Below the pieces are notes generated by a model. That model did no database searches. It had not been told where the DNA came from and saw only the letters and a program-made list of their open reading frames with translations. The translations under genes were made by a program, and so were the position numbers. 30,197 nt of DNA from CAVPGH01 sp046726955 (GTDB taxonomy: Bacteria; Acidobacteriota; Vicinamibacteria; Fen-336), in contig JBKPBQ010000203.1 in NCBI GenBank assembly GCA_046726955.1, positions 1 to 30,197 of the forward strand, written 5' to 3'. Below are positions 22,943-30,197 of this stretch, in pieces; the stretch's first letter is position 1; each line of letters begins with the position of its first letter.

Positions 22943-24796
22943 CTACGGCGGGTAAGCCGACTCTCGCCGCGTCGAAGCGTCCACCGGTCCGTCCGATCGT
23001 TCCAGCTGCGGCGCGATGATGCCAAAGGCCGCGGCCTTGGCGTACCGGACTCCGCCGACGTCGCGCTCCTCGAGGTTCGATCCGAAAGCGAGCTCGGTTC
23101 GACCCGCAGGGAGCGACGGAAGCGCGAGAGCGAAGCTCTCCGGCCCTTCGTCCCCGGCCTGGCGCGACACGCTGCCGACCACGACCTCGCTCCGGGAAAC
23201 CGTCACCGTCTCGCCGGGTCGCAGCCACAGCTCGCCGCGCAGCATGTAGTCCCCGGCCTCGCCCGCGGAGAGATCGAGGACCGCGCCCCGCCGGGCCCAG
23301 GCGAAGATCCGGCCCTCGCGAAGCTCCGTCCGGTGGAACCCGCCGCCTTCCCGGACGTCGGTCCCGATCCGGGACGCAAGCAGGGGCGAGCGGTCCCAGG
23401 CGAAGTAGAGGAACTCGCGGAAGGCTCCCCAGATCTGCGGGTCGGTCTTGCCGTCCCGCAACGAGGCCTTGAGCCGGGTCGTCTGGTCGTGGATCTTGGG
23501 AAACCACTGGGAGTGGAGCGAGATCTCGCGGTCGCGCGGCCACGCGGCGACGTTCGCGATGGCGAGGAGGACGAGACAGCCGTCGACGAGGGCGCGTCCC
23601 CGCGGGCCGAGCCGCGGGAGAAGCCGCGTCATCAAGACGAGGAGGCCGAAGACGAGCAGGGCCTGGAACGGCCACGGGAAGTACCACAAGCGGTGGTCCG
23701 TGAAGTCGTAGACCATCGGGTACCGCCAGACCATGACGCCGAACATGAAGACCTGCGAGGCGGCGAAGAGCAGCAGCAGCAAAACGGCGAGCCGCGTATC
23801 GGGTCGGGCGGCGGTCTCCGCGTCCGGAGCCGTCCGGAGGTACCGCCAAAGGGCGACCGCGACCCCCGCGGCGACGAGCAGGAAGAGCCAGATGGGCAAG
23901 CCGCCGAAGAGCGTCGCCGCATAGCCGGGCAGGAGCTCGCAGGCCTTCACGTAGATCAGGGGATCGACCAGCTTCCGCAGGGGAGTCCGCTGGACGTTGA
24001 AGCGCGGCCAGTAGCCGTTGATCGCGTGGATGAGCCAGGGTCCCAGGGCGTAGTTGTAGACGACGTTGATCGCGGCCGCGGCGACGCACCCCACGAAGAG
24101 CGCTACGCCGCGGCGGTGGAAGAGCCAGAAGAGAGCGAGCCCGGCGCCGATCACGACCAGGTAGAAGAACCCCTGGCGATCGAAGGCACTCATCAGGCTG
24201 CCGAGGACGAACGCGACGCCCAGGTCCCAGGCGGGGGAGGGGGATTCGGAAGCCGGAGCGCCGAGCCGCCGCCAGACGTAGAAGAGCAGGCCCAGGAGAA
24301 CGGGCACCACCATCGGCTTCGCGGCCCGGTAGAAGAGGCCCATCGTGGTCACGAAGACGTAGTTCGTGAAGAGGAGCAGGAGCAGCAGCGATCGAGTGAC
24401 CGCGGGGACGGACCCGAAGGTGCGCGCCGAGCCCCGCGCCCAGACGGCCCAGGTGAGCAGCGTCGCCGCGATCGCGCTCAGGGGGATGAAGAGCACGCAG
24501 CCGGCCTTGAGCAGCCGCTCGAAGACCCTGGCGTCCAGGAGATCCACGAAATAGCTGAGCTCGCGCGCCTGGTAGTTGTCGAAGTCGATCCCGCGCGGGT
24601 CGAACACCTTCTCGAGGACGGAACGGTCGTCGAGGTAGTGGTTCATGAAGACGATCGTCTCTTCCTCGAGAACGCCGCCTCGCCAGAAGACAGCGGGAGC
24701 GAGGGTGAGAGCGGCGAGGGCGATGCCCACGACGACCGAGCCGAGCGAATGCCGGTGCGACGCGGGGAGGGAGACGGGTGGAGGAGCTGCGGTCAA
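22943..24796 (-). CDS. large multi-pass membrane protein with soluble C-terminal domain
   Basis: This 617-residue protein starts at TTG 24796 in the longest reasonable frame; GGGG lies about 9 nt upstream, and no ATG precedes it in frame. Residues 1-410 contain about 11 hydrophobic helices. The first loop is acidic (GGVLEEETIVFMNHYLDD, then NYQARELSYFVDLLDARVF). An acidic first loop is a feature of GT-C-type glycosyltransferases and related membrane enzymes. Residues about 415-617 are a polar beta-rich domain (for example DLSAGEAGDYMLRGELWLRPGE), probably periplasmic. The family is not recognised with certainty, and the glycosyltransferase-like fold is only a suggestion. It is divergent from the thioredoxin-2-like gene across about 180 bp. 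Several long open frames on the opposite strand are shadows of its GC-rich codons. Confidence 0.8.
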   Translation of the reverse strand: MTAAPPPVSLPASHRHSLGSVVVGIALAALTLAPAVFWRGGVLEEETIVFMNHYLDDRSVLEKVFDPRGIDFDNYQARELSYFVDLLDARVFERLLKAGCVLFIPLSAIAATLLTWAVWARGSARTFGSVPAVTRSLLLLLLFTNYVFVTTMGLFYRAAKPMVVPVLLGLLFYVWRRLGAPASESPSPAWDLGVAFVLGSLMSAFDRQGFFYLVVIGAGLALFWLFHRRGVALFVGCVAAAAINVVYNYALGPWLIHAINGYWPRFNVQRTPLRKLVDPLIYVKACELLPGYAATLFGGLPIWLFLLVAAGVAVALWRYLRTAPDAETAARPDTRLAVLLLLLFAASQVFMFGVMVWRYPMVYDFTDHRLWYFPWPFQALLVFGLLVLMTRLLPRLGPRGRALVDGCLVLLAIANVAAWPRDREISLHSQWFPKIHDQTTRLKASLRDGKTDPQIWGAFREFLYFAWDRSPLLASRIGTDVREGGGFHRTELREGRIFAWARRGAVLDLSAGEAGDYMLRGELWLRPGETVTVSRSEVVVGSVSRQAGDEGPESFALALPSLPAGRTELAFGSNLEERDVGGVRYAKAAAFGIIAPQLERSDGPVDASTRRESAYPP

Positions 24797-24975
24797 CGAC
24801 GTCGTCCCCCGGAAATGAACGCGGGCTTCAGTATGAGCACGGTATCGCCAACCGCGGCGAGCGTCAAACCGTGTTCCGGGATCCGATCGAGGCCGAATTT
24901 ACGTGGGCAAGAGCCAGGGATCGGCACATCGATTGCAGTCTCTCGTCGTGGATCGCTCTAGCGCGGAGGCGAACG

Positions 24976-25479
24976 ATGAGCCAGGCGAATCGGACCGCTC
25001 GCGACGTGGGCACGCTGCCCGACCCTCTCCTCGTGCAGTGCCCGAGCTGCGGCGTCACCAATCGGATTCCGCGAGCGAAGCTGGCGAGCGGACTCTGCCC
25101 GGTCTGCGGGCGATGCCGGACGCCGCTCGCGGTGGACGACCGGCCCGTGACCGTCACCGATGCCACGTTCGCGGCCGAAGTGGAACGCTCCCCGCTCCCC
25201 GTGCTCCTCGACCTCTGGGCCGCGTGGTGCGCGCCGTGCCGCGCGATGGCCCCCGTGCTTGACGAGCTCGCGGCCGAGATGGCGGGCCGGGTGCGGGTGG
25301 CGAAGCTCGACGTGGACCAGAACCCGGCGACAGCCTCGCGCTTCGCCGTCCACAACATCCCCACCCTGCTCGTGCTCCAGGAAGGCCGCGAGGTCGATCG
25401 CCTCGTGGGCGCGCGGCCCAAGGCCGACATCGCCCGGCGGCTGGAGCAGCTGAGCGCCCGGATTCGGGGAGGAGCATGA
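24976..25479 (+). CDS. trxC: thioredoxin 2 with N-terminal zinc ribbon
   Basis: This 167-residue thioredoxin is of the TrxC class. The N-terminus carries CxxC pairs at Cys22/Cys25 (QCPSCG) and Cys41/Cys44 (LCPVCG), a zinc ribbon, plus an extra Cys47. The thioredoxin domain follows from about residue 57, with the active site W84-C-A-P-C88 (canonical is WCGPC, so Ala replaces Gly) and cis-Pro129 in HNIPT. It reduces disulfides in the cytoplasm, and TrxC proteins are often induced by oxidative stress. The ATG at 24976 is chosen because GGAGG lies 6 nt upstream and the zinc ribbon begins about 20 residues in; the longer open frame from 24778 has no such signal. A gene for a secreted protein follows after 65 bp. 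Confidence 0.93.
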   Translation: MSQANRTARDVGTLPDPLLVQCPSCGVTNRIPRAKLASGLCPVCGRCRTPLAVDDRPVTVTDATFAAEVERSPLPVLLDLWAAWCAPCRAMAPVLDELAAEMAGRVRVAKLDVDQNPATASRFAVHNIPTLLVLQEGREVDRLVGARPKADIARRLEQLSARIRGGA

Positions 25480-25544
25480 CCCATGGACACGGGGCACCTC
25501 GAGGAAGACGACCGGAAGGGGCAAGTAGGGAAAGGAGAAGCGAA

Positions 25545-26150
25545 ATGACCCACGCAAGAATGATCTGGAGGACGGTGCCCGCCGTCGTCGCCCTCGCGCT
25601 GGCGGCGCTGGTGACGCCGGCGCTGGCGCAGGACACCCCGGTCACGTACCACGCGACGACGATCAACATGAGCAACGTCGGCCGGCCTGGGATGGACAAC
25701 GTCGACATCACGATCGAGCGCTGGACCGGCGACGCCGAGCAGGCGAAGCTGAAGGACGCCCTCGTCGAGAAGGGCGGCGGCGACGCGCTCTTGAGCGAGC
25801 TGCAGAAGATCAAGCCCCGGGCCGGGTACATCCGTCGCTCCGCCGGAGGCATCGGCTGGGACATCCAGTACGCCGCCAAGTCCGACCTTTCGAGTGGAGG
25901 CCGTCGCGTGATCTTCGCCACCGACCGGCCGATGAGCTTCGCCGAGCGCAGCGCCCAGCCGCGGTCGGCGCAGTACGAGTTCCTGGTGGGCGAGATCCGC
26001 ATCGGCCCCGACGGCAAGGGCGAAGGCAAGCTGGTCCCGCTGGCCAAGGTCGAATACGACGACTCGAGCCACGAGATCCAGATCGAGAACTACGCGACCG
26101 AGCCGATCCGCCTCACAAACGTCAAGGAGGAGAGGAGATCGGGCGACTAG
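25545..26150 (+). CDS. secreted protein of unknown function
   Basis: This 201-residue protein starts at ATG 25545, preceded by AAAGGAG at good spacing; a longer in-frame start at 25476 would overlap the thioredoxin gene and delete the signal-peptide logic. Residues 1-27 are a Sec signal peptide (MTHARMIWRTVPAVV, then LALAALVTPALA), with likely cleavage before QDT. The mature part has a beta-sandwich-like pattern (TYHATTINMSNVGRPGMDNVDITIERWT, RRVIFATDRPMSF, KGEGKLVPLAKVEYDDSSHEIQIENYA in pieces). No family motif, cysteine or metal-binding cluster is evident. It lies 65 bp after trxC on the same strand and could be cotranscribed, but the lack of cysteines argues against it being a thioredoxin client. 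It converges with the MFS/spermidine-synthase-like fusion gene, 18 bp apart. Confidence 0.82.
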   Translation: MTHARMIWRTVPAVVALALAALVTPALAQDTPVTYHATTINMSNVGRPGMDNVDITIERWTGDAEQAKLKDALVEKGGGDALLSELQKIKPRAGYIRRSAGGIGWDIQYAAKSDLSSGGRRVIFATDRPMSFAERSAQPRSAQYEFLVGEIRIGPDGKGEGKLVPLAKVEYDDSSHEIQIENYATEPIRLTNVKEERRSGD

Positions 26151-26168
26151 GGTCCCATCGGAAGGGCC

Positions 26169-29045
26169 TCAGGCGCCGCTAACGCGCGATTCAAGCCACT
26201 TCCACTCCTGCTCGTCCCGGTCGTCCTTCGCGGGCCGCGCGCGCGCGCGCAGCAGCTCGACGGCGTGCTCGCGATCGCCCGCGAGCGTGAGCGCGAGGAT
26301 GCGCCAGCGCAGGATCTGGTCCGCGTGGTTCGCGTAGGGCTGCGCCCGCGCGAGCAGTTCCTCGGCGCGGCGATAGTCGCGAGCGGTCATCGCCCGCACC
26401 CCGAGCATCTCGTCGATGCGGGGCTCGTGGACTCCCGCGGCCAGCGCCTCGTCGGCGACGCGCTGATCGTCGAGAGTGCCCCCCATCATCCAGAGCACCG
26501 GCGCCCGCAGTGCCGTGCTCGTGATGAGCTGCTCCAGCTCGGTGAGGCCCGGGGCCGGCAGACCCGGCACGTACGACGGAAGGAGGATGGCGTTGACGAT
26601 CCGCTGGGGAGCGAAGTAGTCGAGCGTCCGAAGACGGAGAGCCTCCGGCCAGACCTGCCGCACGAAAGGGCTCTTCGCGAAGCGCGCGCGCGTCTCGTCC
26701 ACGTCCATCATCCGGACGTACTCGAGCTCGCCCAGCGCGGGTACGCGCGCGGAGAGGCGCAGCGGGTGATCGTCGTCGAGCGGAGCGGCGCCCCGCGTCC
26801 ACTCGGCGAGCGTCTCGGCGTCCGCGATGAATAAGGCGCCCAGCTGCTCTGGGACCTCGACGCCGATGTCGCGCAGGGCGCGTCCCAGCACGGGGTGGCT
26901 CCATTGACGAGCGAAGGCGGACGCGTCGGGAGGTCCTTCGAGGCCGCGCGTGCCCGCGAGCATCCAGTCGAGGCCGGTGCCGGTCCAGAGGGAGCAGTCG
27001 GCAAACGCCTGGCAGAACGCCGCCGTGATGGCCCGGGCTTCCCGCGGGTACATCTGGTAGACGGGAAGCCAGTAGGTCGCGATGCCGCCTTCCGCGAGAC
27101 GGTCGTGAACGAGCTGGAAGTACTCGCGCGTGTAAAGGTTCACGATCCCAGCGTTCTTGGGCGGCGGCGGCTCGGCGGTGATGAGGTCGTACCGCTCGCG
27201 CGCCGTGAGGAGGAAGAACCGGCCGTCCTCGACGTGCGTGCGGACGCGCGGGTCGTCGAGCGGGTACTCGCCGGGCGGGAAGATCATCCGGCCCATCTCG
27301 AGGATGTCCCGGGAGATGTCCACCACGTCGATCGAGTCGAGCGACGGAGTGTCGGTCAGCGCCTTGGCCGTCGAGCCGACTCCGAAGCTGATGAGGAGGG
27401 CCTTGCGCGCGTCGGGCCGGAGCGCGGTCGCCCAGTGCACGAACAGCCGCATGTAGCGCTTGCCGAGCAGGCCGGTGTCGGACATCGAGAAGCCGTTGGT
27501 GGCCAGGCGCCACGTCCAGGGCCGCCCGAGGAGGTCACGTCGCAAATAGAAGACCGTCTCCGTCACCCCTTCGCGCCAGGCGACGAGGTCGCCCGCGTAT
27601 GGCATCCAGCGGGCGACCACGCGCTTCACGTAGTGGTTGCGCATCAAGCCGAAGGGAAAGAGAGCGAGTGCGAGGACGAAGGAACCAGCGGCGAGCGCCT
27701 GCGCGAGCCGCCGGCGCGAGCGCTCCGGAGCGGCCGGGACCGCGGGCCCTCCGGGCAGGGCGAGGAGGGCGACGAGGCCGTAGGCCAGGCTCAGGGCGAA
27801 GATCGCGCGTTCGACGCCGAGGCCCGGAAGGAGAGCCAATCCTCCGACCAGAGCGCCGAGCGCCGCTCCCACCGTGTTCGCGAGCGTCAGGAGGCCCGCG
27901 GCGCGTGTCGCGTCGGCGATGTCGACCGCGAGCGCTTCGCCGGCGAACGTGAACAGCATCCCCGAGCCGATGGAAACGGGCAGCATCAAGGCCATCGACA
28001 GGGCGAGCATCCTCGCCGCGCCGCCGACGAGCGCCTCATCGGCGATCGACGGCAGCACACTCGCGAAGGCCGCGTACGCGAGGGCGGCCGCGATGCCGCA
28101 TCCGAGGGCGACGAGGGAGAAATCGGCGCGGGCCGAAGCCCGGCGCTTCAGCCACCACGAGGCGACGAGCCCGCCGCCTCCGACTCCGAGGAGCACGACC
28201 GCGAGCATGATCGCGAACGCGAGGCTGGACGAGTAGAAGAAGAGCAGGAGGAAGCGGAACCAGACTACTTCGAGCGCGAGCAGGATGCCCCCGGCGAGAA
28301 AGGACGCCGTCAGCAGCCCCCGTGCCTTGCGCGGGAGGGCCAAGCCTCGATCCGCGACAGGGACAGCGTCGGAGGCACCCGCGTGCGTTGCGACGCTCCC
28401 GAAAGCGGACGCTCTCGACAGCGCCAGGGCCGACGCCGCGGCCGCGATGTTCAAGGCCGCCGCCGTCAGCCCAGCCCCGCGCATGCCCAGGAGCGGCAGG
28501 AGGACGGTCTCGCCGGAGAGAGCGCCGGCGACCGCGCCGATCGTGTTCCAGCCGTAGAGCCGACCGAGGGCGCGACCGAACCCCGCGTCCCGGCCGGCGA
28601 GCGTGCGCACGAGGAGGGGCAGGGTGGCGCCCATCGCGGCCGAGGGGATCGACATCAGCACGAAAGCGAGCGTCATGCGCGCGGCGTTGAGCAGGGCGAG
28701 CCGATCGACGAGCGCGCTCAGCACCGGCGCCGACGCGCGAGTGAGGCCGGGGAAGCCGAGCACAATGCCGAGGCCCGAGGCCGCGACGAGCAGCTCGAGG
28801 ACGGCGTACGCGACGAGCGGGCGCCCCACGCGCCGTCCGCGCCGCGCCGCCCAGGCATTGCCGGTCGCGAGCCCCGCCATGAACGCGGCCGTCACGAGGC
28901 TCGACGCCCAGACGCTGTTGCCAAGCATCAGGCCGGCCTGCCGGAACCAGAGCGTCTCGAACACGAGCGCGGCGGCTCCGGACAGGAAGAAGGCCAGGCA
29001 GAGGAAGACGGTCATCGATCGGGGTTCTCGGAGCTCGTCGACCAT
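26169..29045 (-). CDS. MFS-like/spermidine-synthase-like fusion membrane protein
   Basis: This 958-residue protein has a long membrane part of about 12 or more helices (residues about 10-490, MFS-like, with FLSGAAALVFETLWFRQ at the start). A spermidine-synthase-like domain follows (about 540-780) with an SAM/dcSAM-type Rossmann fold (LLISFGVGSTAKALTD, SIDVVDISRDI, VEDGRFFL). The end (about 885-958) is TPR-like. The catalytic-loop motif of true spermidine synthases (DxxDPxGPA) is here TAEPPPPKNAGIVNLYTREYF, so polyamine synthesis is doubtful. This variant is typical of the fused MFS/spermidine synthase family, whose function is poorly understood. A second ATG lies 10 codons downstream. The gene starts 4 bp after the stop of the isocitrate-lyase-superfamily gene, so the two are probably cotranscribed. 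Confidence 0.88.
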   Translation of the reverse strand: MVDELREPRSMTVFLCLAFFLSGAAALVFETLWFRQAGLMLGNSVWASSLVTAAFMAGLATGNAWAARRGRRVGRPLVAYAVLELLVAASGLGIVLGFPGLTRASAPVLSALVDRLALLNAARMTLAFVLMSIPSAAMGATLPLLVRTLAGRDAGFGRALGRLYGWNTIGAVAGALSGETVLLPLLGMRGAGLTAAALNIAAAASALALSRASAFGSVATHAGASDAVPVADRGLALPRKARGLLTASFLAGGILLALEVVWFRFLLLFFYSSSLAFAIMLAVVLLGVGGGGLVASWWLKRRASARADFSLVALGCGIAAALAYAAFASVLPSIADEALVGGAARMLALSMALMLPVSIGSGMLFTFAGEALAVDIADATRAAGLLTLANTVGAALGALVGGLALLPGLGVERAIFALSLAYGLVALLALPGGPAVPAAPERSRRRLAQALAAGSFVLALALFPFGLMRNHYVKRVVARWMPYAGDLVAWREGVTETVFYLRRDLLGRPWTWRLATNGFSMSDTGLLGKRYMRLFVHWATALRPDARKALLISFGVGSTAKALTDTPSLDSIDVVDISRDILEMGRMIFPPGEYPLDDPRVRTHVEDGRFFLLTARERYDLITAEPPPPKNAGIVNLYTREYFQLVHDRLAEGGIATYWLPVYQMYPREARAITAAFCQAFADCSLWTGTGLDWMLAGTRGLEGPPDASAFARQWSHPVLGRALRDIGVEVPEQLGALFIADAETLAEWTRGAAPLDDDHPLRLSARVPALGELEYVRMMDVDETRARFAKSPFVRQVWPEALRLRTLDYFAPQRIVNAILLPSYVPGLPAPGLTELEQLITSTALRAPVLWMMGGTLDDQRVADEALAAGVHEPRIDEMLGVRAMTARDYRRAEELLARAQPYANHADQILRWRILALTLAGDREHAVELLRARARPAKDDRDEQEWKWLESRVSGA

Positions 29046-29049
29046 CAGG

Positions 29050-29874
29050 TCAGATTCGCATGAGCTCGTTCAGCTCGGCGGTCGTCAGGCACCGGTCGAG
29101 GAAGTCGAACCGGCCGGTGTCCTTCACCTCGCGGGCGGCGTCGACGAGGCCGGTCATCGCCGCGCGGTAGAGGGACGTGGCGAGGCTGATACGCCTGACT
29201 CCGGCTGCCGTGAGGTCGGCGACCGAGAACGACTTCCCCTTGATTCCGACCATGAAGTTCACCGGCTTCGACACCGCCCGGCAGACCGCGCGCACGGCGT
29301 CGAGATCGGGCAGCCCGGGAGCGAAGAGCACGTCCGCTCCCGCTCTCTCGAAGGCTTGGAGCCGAGCGATCGTCGCGTCCAGGCTCGGGGAGGCGTAGAG
29401 GAGATTGTGCGCGCGCGCCGTGAGTACGAACGGGAAATCGAGGGCTCGCGCCGCCTCCGCCGCCGCGGCGATCCGGTCCACGGCCAGGTGATCGTCGTAG
29501 AGCGGGCTCTCGGGCTTGCCGGTCGAGTCCTCGATCGTGCACCCGACGAGCCCGACCTCGGCGGCGAGCCGGACGGTTTCCGCCACGACTTCCGGCGTCT
29601 CGCCGAATCCCTTCTCGAGGTCAGCCGACACGGGCAGGTCGGTGGCCTCGACGATCGCGCGCGCGTGCGCCAGAGCCTCGTCCCGCGTCAGCTGGCCATC
29701 TCTCCGACCGATGATGGACGCGGCCGCCGCGCTCGACGTGGCCAGGGCCTGGAAGCCGAGGCCGGCGAGAAGACGGGCGGACCCGACGCTCCAGGGGTTC
29801 GGGATCACGAAGGCGCCGGGGCCCTCGTGAAGCACGCGGAAGCGAGCCGCCTTGTCTGCCTGCGTGAGGCTCAT
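29050..29874 (-). CDS. isocitrate-lyase/PEP-mutase superfamily protein
   Basis: This 274-residue TIM-barrel protein belongs to the isocitrate lyase/PEP mutase superfamily. The signature strand SADLEKGFG (133-141) carries the metal-binding acidic residues. GAFVIPNPWSVGSARLLAGLGFQAL is the typical start. The KKCGH motif of true isocitrate lyases is absent, so it is one of the many related enzymes that may cleave or rearrange oxaloacetate-like acids, or act on phosphonates. GAGGTGATC, an exact anti-Shine-Dalgarno match (29879-29887), lies before the ATG. It precedes the MFS/spermidine-synthase-like gene by 4 bp. An ArsR-like regulator is encoded upstream on the same strand, ending about 140 bp away. 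Confidence 0.88.
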   Translation of the reverse strand: MSLTQADKAARFRVLHEGPGAFVIPNPWSVGSARLLAGLGFQALATSSAAAASIIGRRDGQLTRDEALAHARAIVEATDLPVSADLEKGFGETPEVVAETVRLAAEVGLVGCTIEDSTGKPESPLYDDHLAVDRIAAAAEAARALDFPFVLTARAHNLLYASPSLDATIARLQAFERAGADVLFAPGLPDLDAVRAVCRAVSKPVNFMVGIKGKSFSVADLTAAGVRRISLATSLYRAAMTGLVDAAREVKDTGRFDFLDRCLTTAELNELMRI

Positions 29875-29878
29875 CGAG

Positions 29879-29887
29879 GATCACCTC
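29879..29887 (-). promoter_or_regulatory. extended Shine-Dalgarno sequence
   Basis: On the minus strand GAGGTGATC is complementary to the 3' end of 16S rRNA over nine bases and lies 4 nt before the ATG at 29874. It is the strongest ribosome-binding site on this strand and fixes that start. Confidence 0.7.
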
Positions 29888-30014
29888 GCCGGATGAAGCG
29901 AACGCGGACGGCGACGGAGGACCCGACGGTGCCGCCGCCCTGGATCCGGAGATGATACGTCCGCGCAACCGGGCAGACGCTGCGCGGCATGCGTGGGTGA
30001 GGCATCAGCGGCCT

Positions 30015-30197
30015 TCAGCCGGGGGGCTGCAGTTTTTCCAGGAACGCGGCGCCGCGAGGCGAGAGGCTGATCGCCCGGGTGCCGATCTCTCGCCGTGCCC
30101 AGCGGAGCGTCAGGAGGCGGTCGAGGAGCGCCGCGCCCAGGGCGCCGGCGAGATGAAACCGGCGCTCGGTCCAGTCGAGGCATGCTCGAGCCAGGGG
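30015..30197 (-). CDS. ArsR-like winged-helix regulator, C-terminal end (partial)
   Basis: The last 60 codons of a minus-strand gene run off the window edge. The frame from the edge reads LARACLDWTERRFHLAGALG, then a leucine-rich helix, TLRWARREIGTRAISLSPRG and FLEKLQPPG, ending at TGA (30015-30017). CLDWTERRxHLAGALGAAL is a hallmark of a group of ArsR/HTH-type regulators with a C-terminal sensor region, where Cys and Trp are conserved. The start and the helix-turn-helix are outside the window. The following gene on the same strand is the isocitrate-lyase-superfamily protein, after about 140 bp; that gap holds no clear terminator. Confidence 0.8.
   Translation of the reverse strand, partial: PLARACLDWTERRFHLAGALGAALLDRLLTLRWARREIGTRAISLSPRGAAFLEKLQPPG

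Noticed and set aside
24778..24975. N-terminal extension of the thioredoxin gene
   Set aside because: No family similarity or ribosome-binding site; GGAGG and ATG at 24976 fit the TrxC N-terminus.
26236..26250. Alternating CG run that might be a structural element
   Set aside because: It encodes an Arg-Ala-Arg-Ala segment in the fusion protein and is short; GC-rich coding bias explains it.
26169..29045. A true spermidine synthase
   Set aside because: The catalytic-loop motif is replaced by EPPPPKNAG, and the domain is fused to a membrane domain; only family resemblance is claimed.
26895..29063. 722-codon plus-strand open frame
   Set aside because: It is antisense to the MFS/spermidine-synthase-like gene, with charged repetitive sequence typical of the shadow frame in GC-rich DNA.
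29050..29874. A true isocitrate lyase of the glyoxylate shunt
   Set aside because: The protein is only 274 residues and lacks the KKCGH catalytic motif.
1..30197. CRISPR arrays, tRNA or rRNA genes, insertion sequences or prophage genes
   Set aside because: No regularly spaced repeats, tRNA-like cloverleaf, transposase or integrase motifs, or terminal inverted repeats were seen on reading both strands.

Overview
The window is GC-rich, densely coding bacterial chromosome with short intergenic gaps (the largest is about 220 bp). I see no rRNA, tRNA, CRISPR array, insertion sequence or phage gene. Several genes point to Acidobacteriota or a close relative. The clearest is an orphan MacB/FtsX permease with two permease halves and no ATPase neighbour (the 'acidobacterial duplicated orphan permease' type). 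A winged-helix/TPR membrane regulator supports the same placement. This is inference from gene content; no marker gene is present.

Layout. 57-1010 (+) is a homocysteine S-methyltransferase, facing a Tat-exported sulfite-oxidase-like molybdoenzyme (1021-2205, -). The orphan permease follows (2369-4837, +). A TetR regulator (4889-5509) and an alpha/beta hydrolase (5600-6550) form a regulatory pair: nearly the same operator sits inside the TetR promoter and just upstream of the hydrolase.

The most interesting block is 6558-14743. Seven minus-strand genes with small gaps run from 13413 down to 6558. They encode a small ABM-like protein, a diheme c-type cytochrome, the 2Fe-2S subunit and the Tat-exported molybdopterin subunit of an isoquinoline-1-oxidoreductase/aldehyde-dehydrogenase-type molybdenum hydroxylase, an outer-membrane beta-barrel of the alginate-export family, a ThuA-like protein of unknown role, and a short-chain dehydrogenase. 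They are transcribed divergently from a regulator that joins an XRE-type helix-turn-helix, an MmyB-type ligand-binding domain and a C-terminal AraC-type DNA-binding domain. A perfect 19-bp inverted repeat in the divergent gap overlaps the best -10 box for the seven-gene unit. I read the whole as a regulated periplasmic oxidation system for a small, probably hydrophobic, aldehyde or heteroaromatic compound. The barrel would admit the substrate, the hydroxylase would oxidise it in the periplasm, and electrons would pass to the diheme cytochrome.

14771-16836 holds a divergent pair: an exported metallo-beta-lactamase-fold hydrolase (-) and a LysR regulator (+). 17059-19425 is the winged-helix/TPR regulator. 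19568-22939 (+) is a possible operon of a STAS protein lacking its phosphoacceptor, an NmrA-like NAD(P)-binding protein, a four-helix membrane protein and a DHA2-type MFS exporter. A large membrane protein (22943-24796, -) diverges from a thioredoxin-2-like gene (24976-25479, +), which is followed by a secreted protein of unknown function (25545-26150). The right end is a minus-strand run: the C-terminal end of an ArsR-like regulator cut by the window edge (30015-30197), an isocitrate-lyase/PEP-mutase superfamily protein (29050-29874), and an MFS/spermidine-synthase-like fusion protein (26169-29045).
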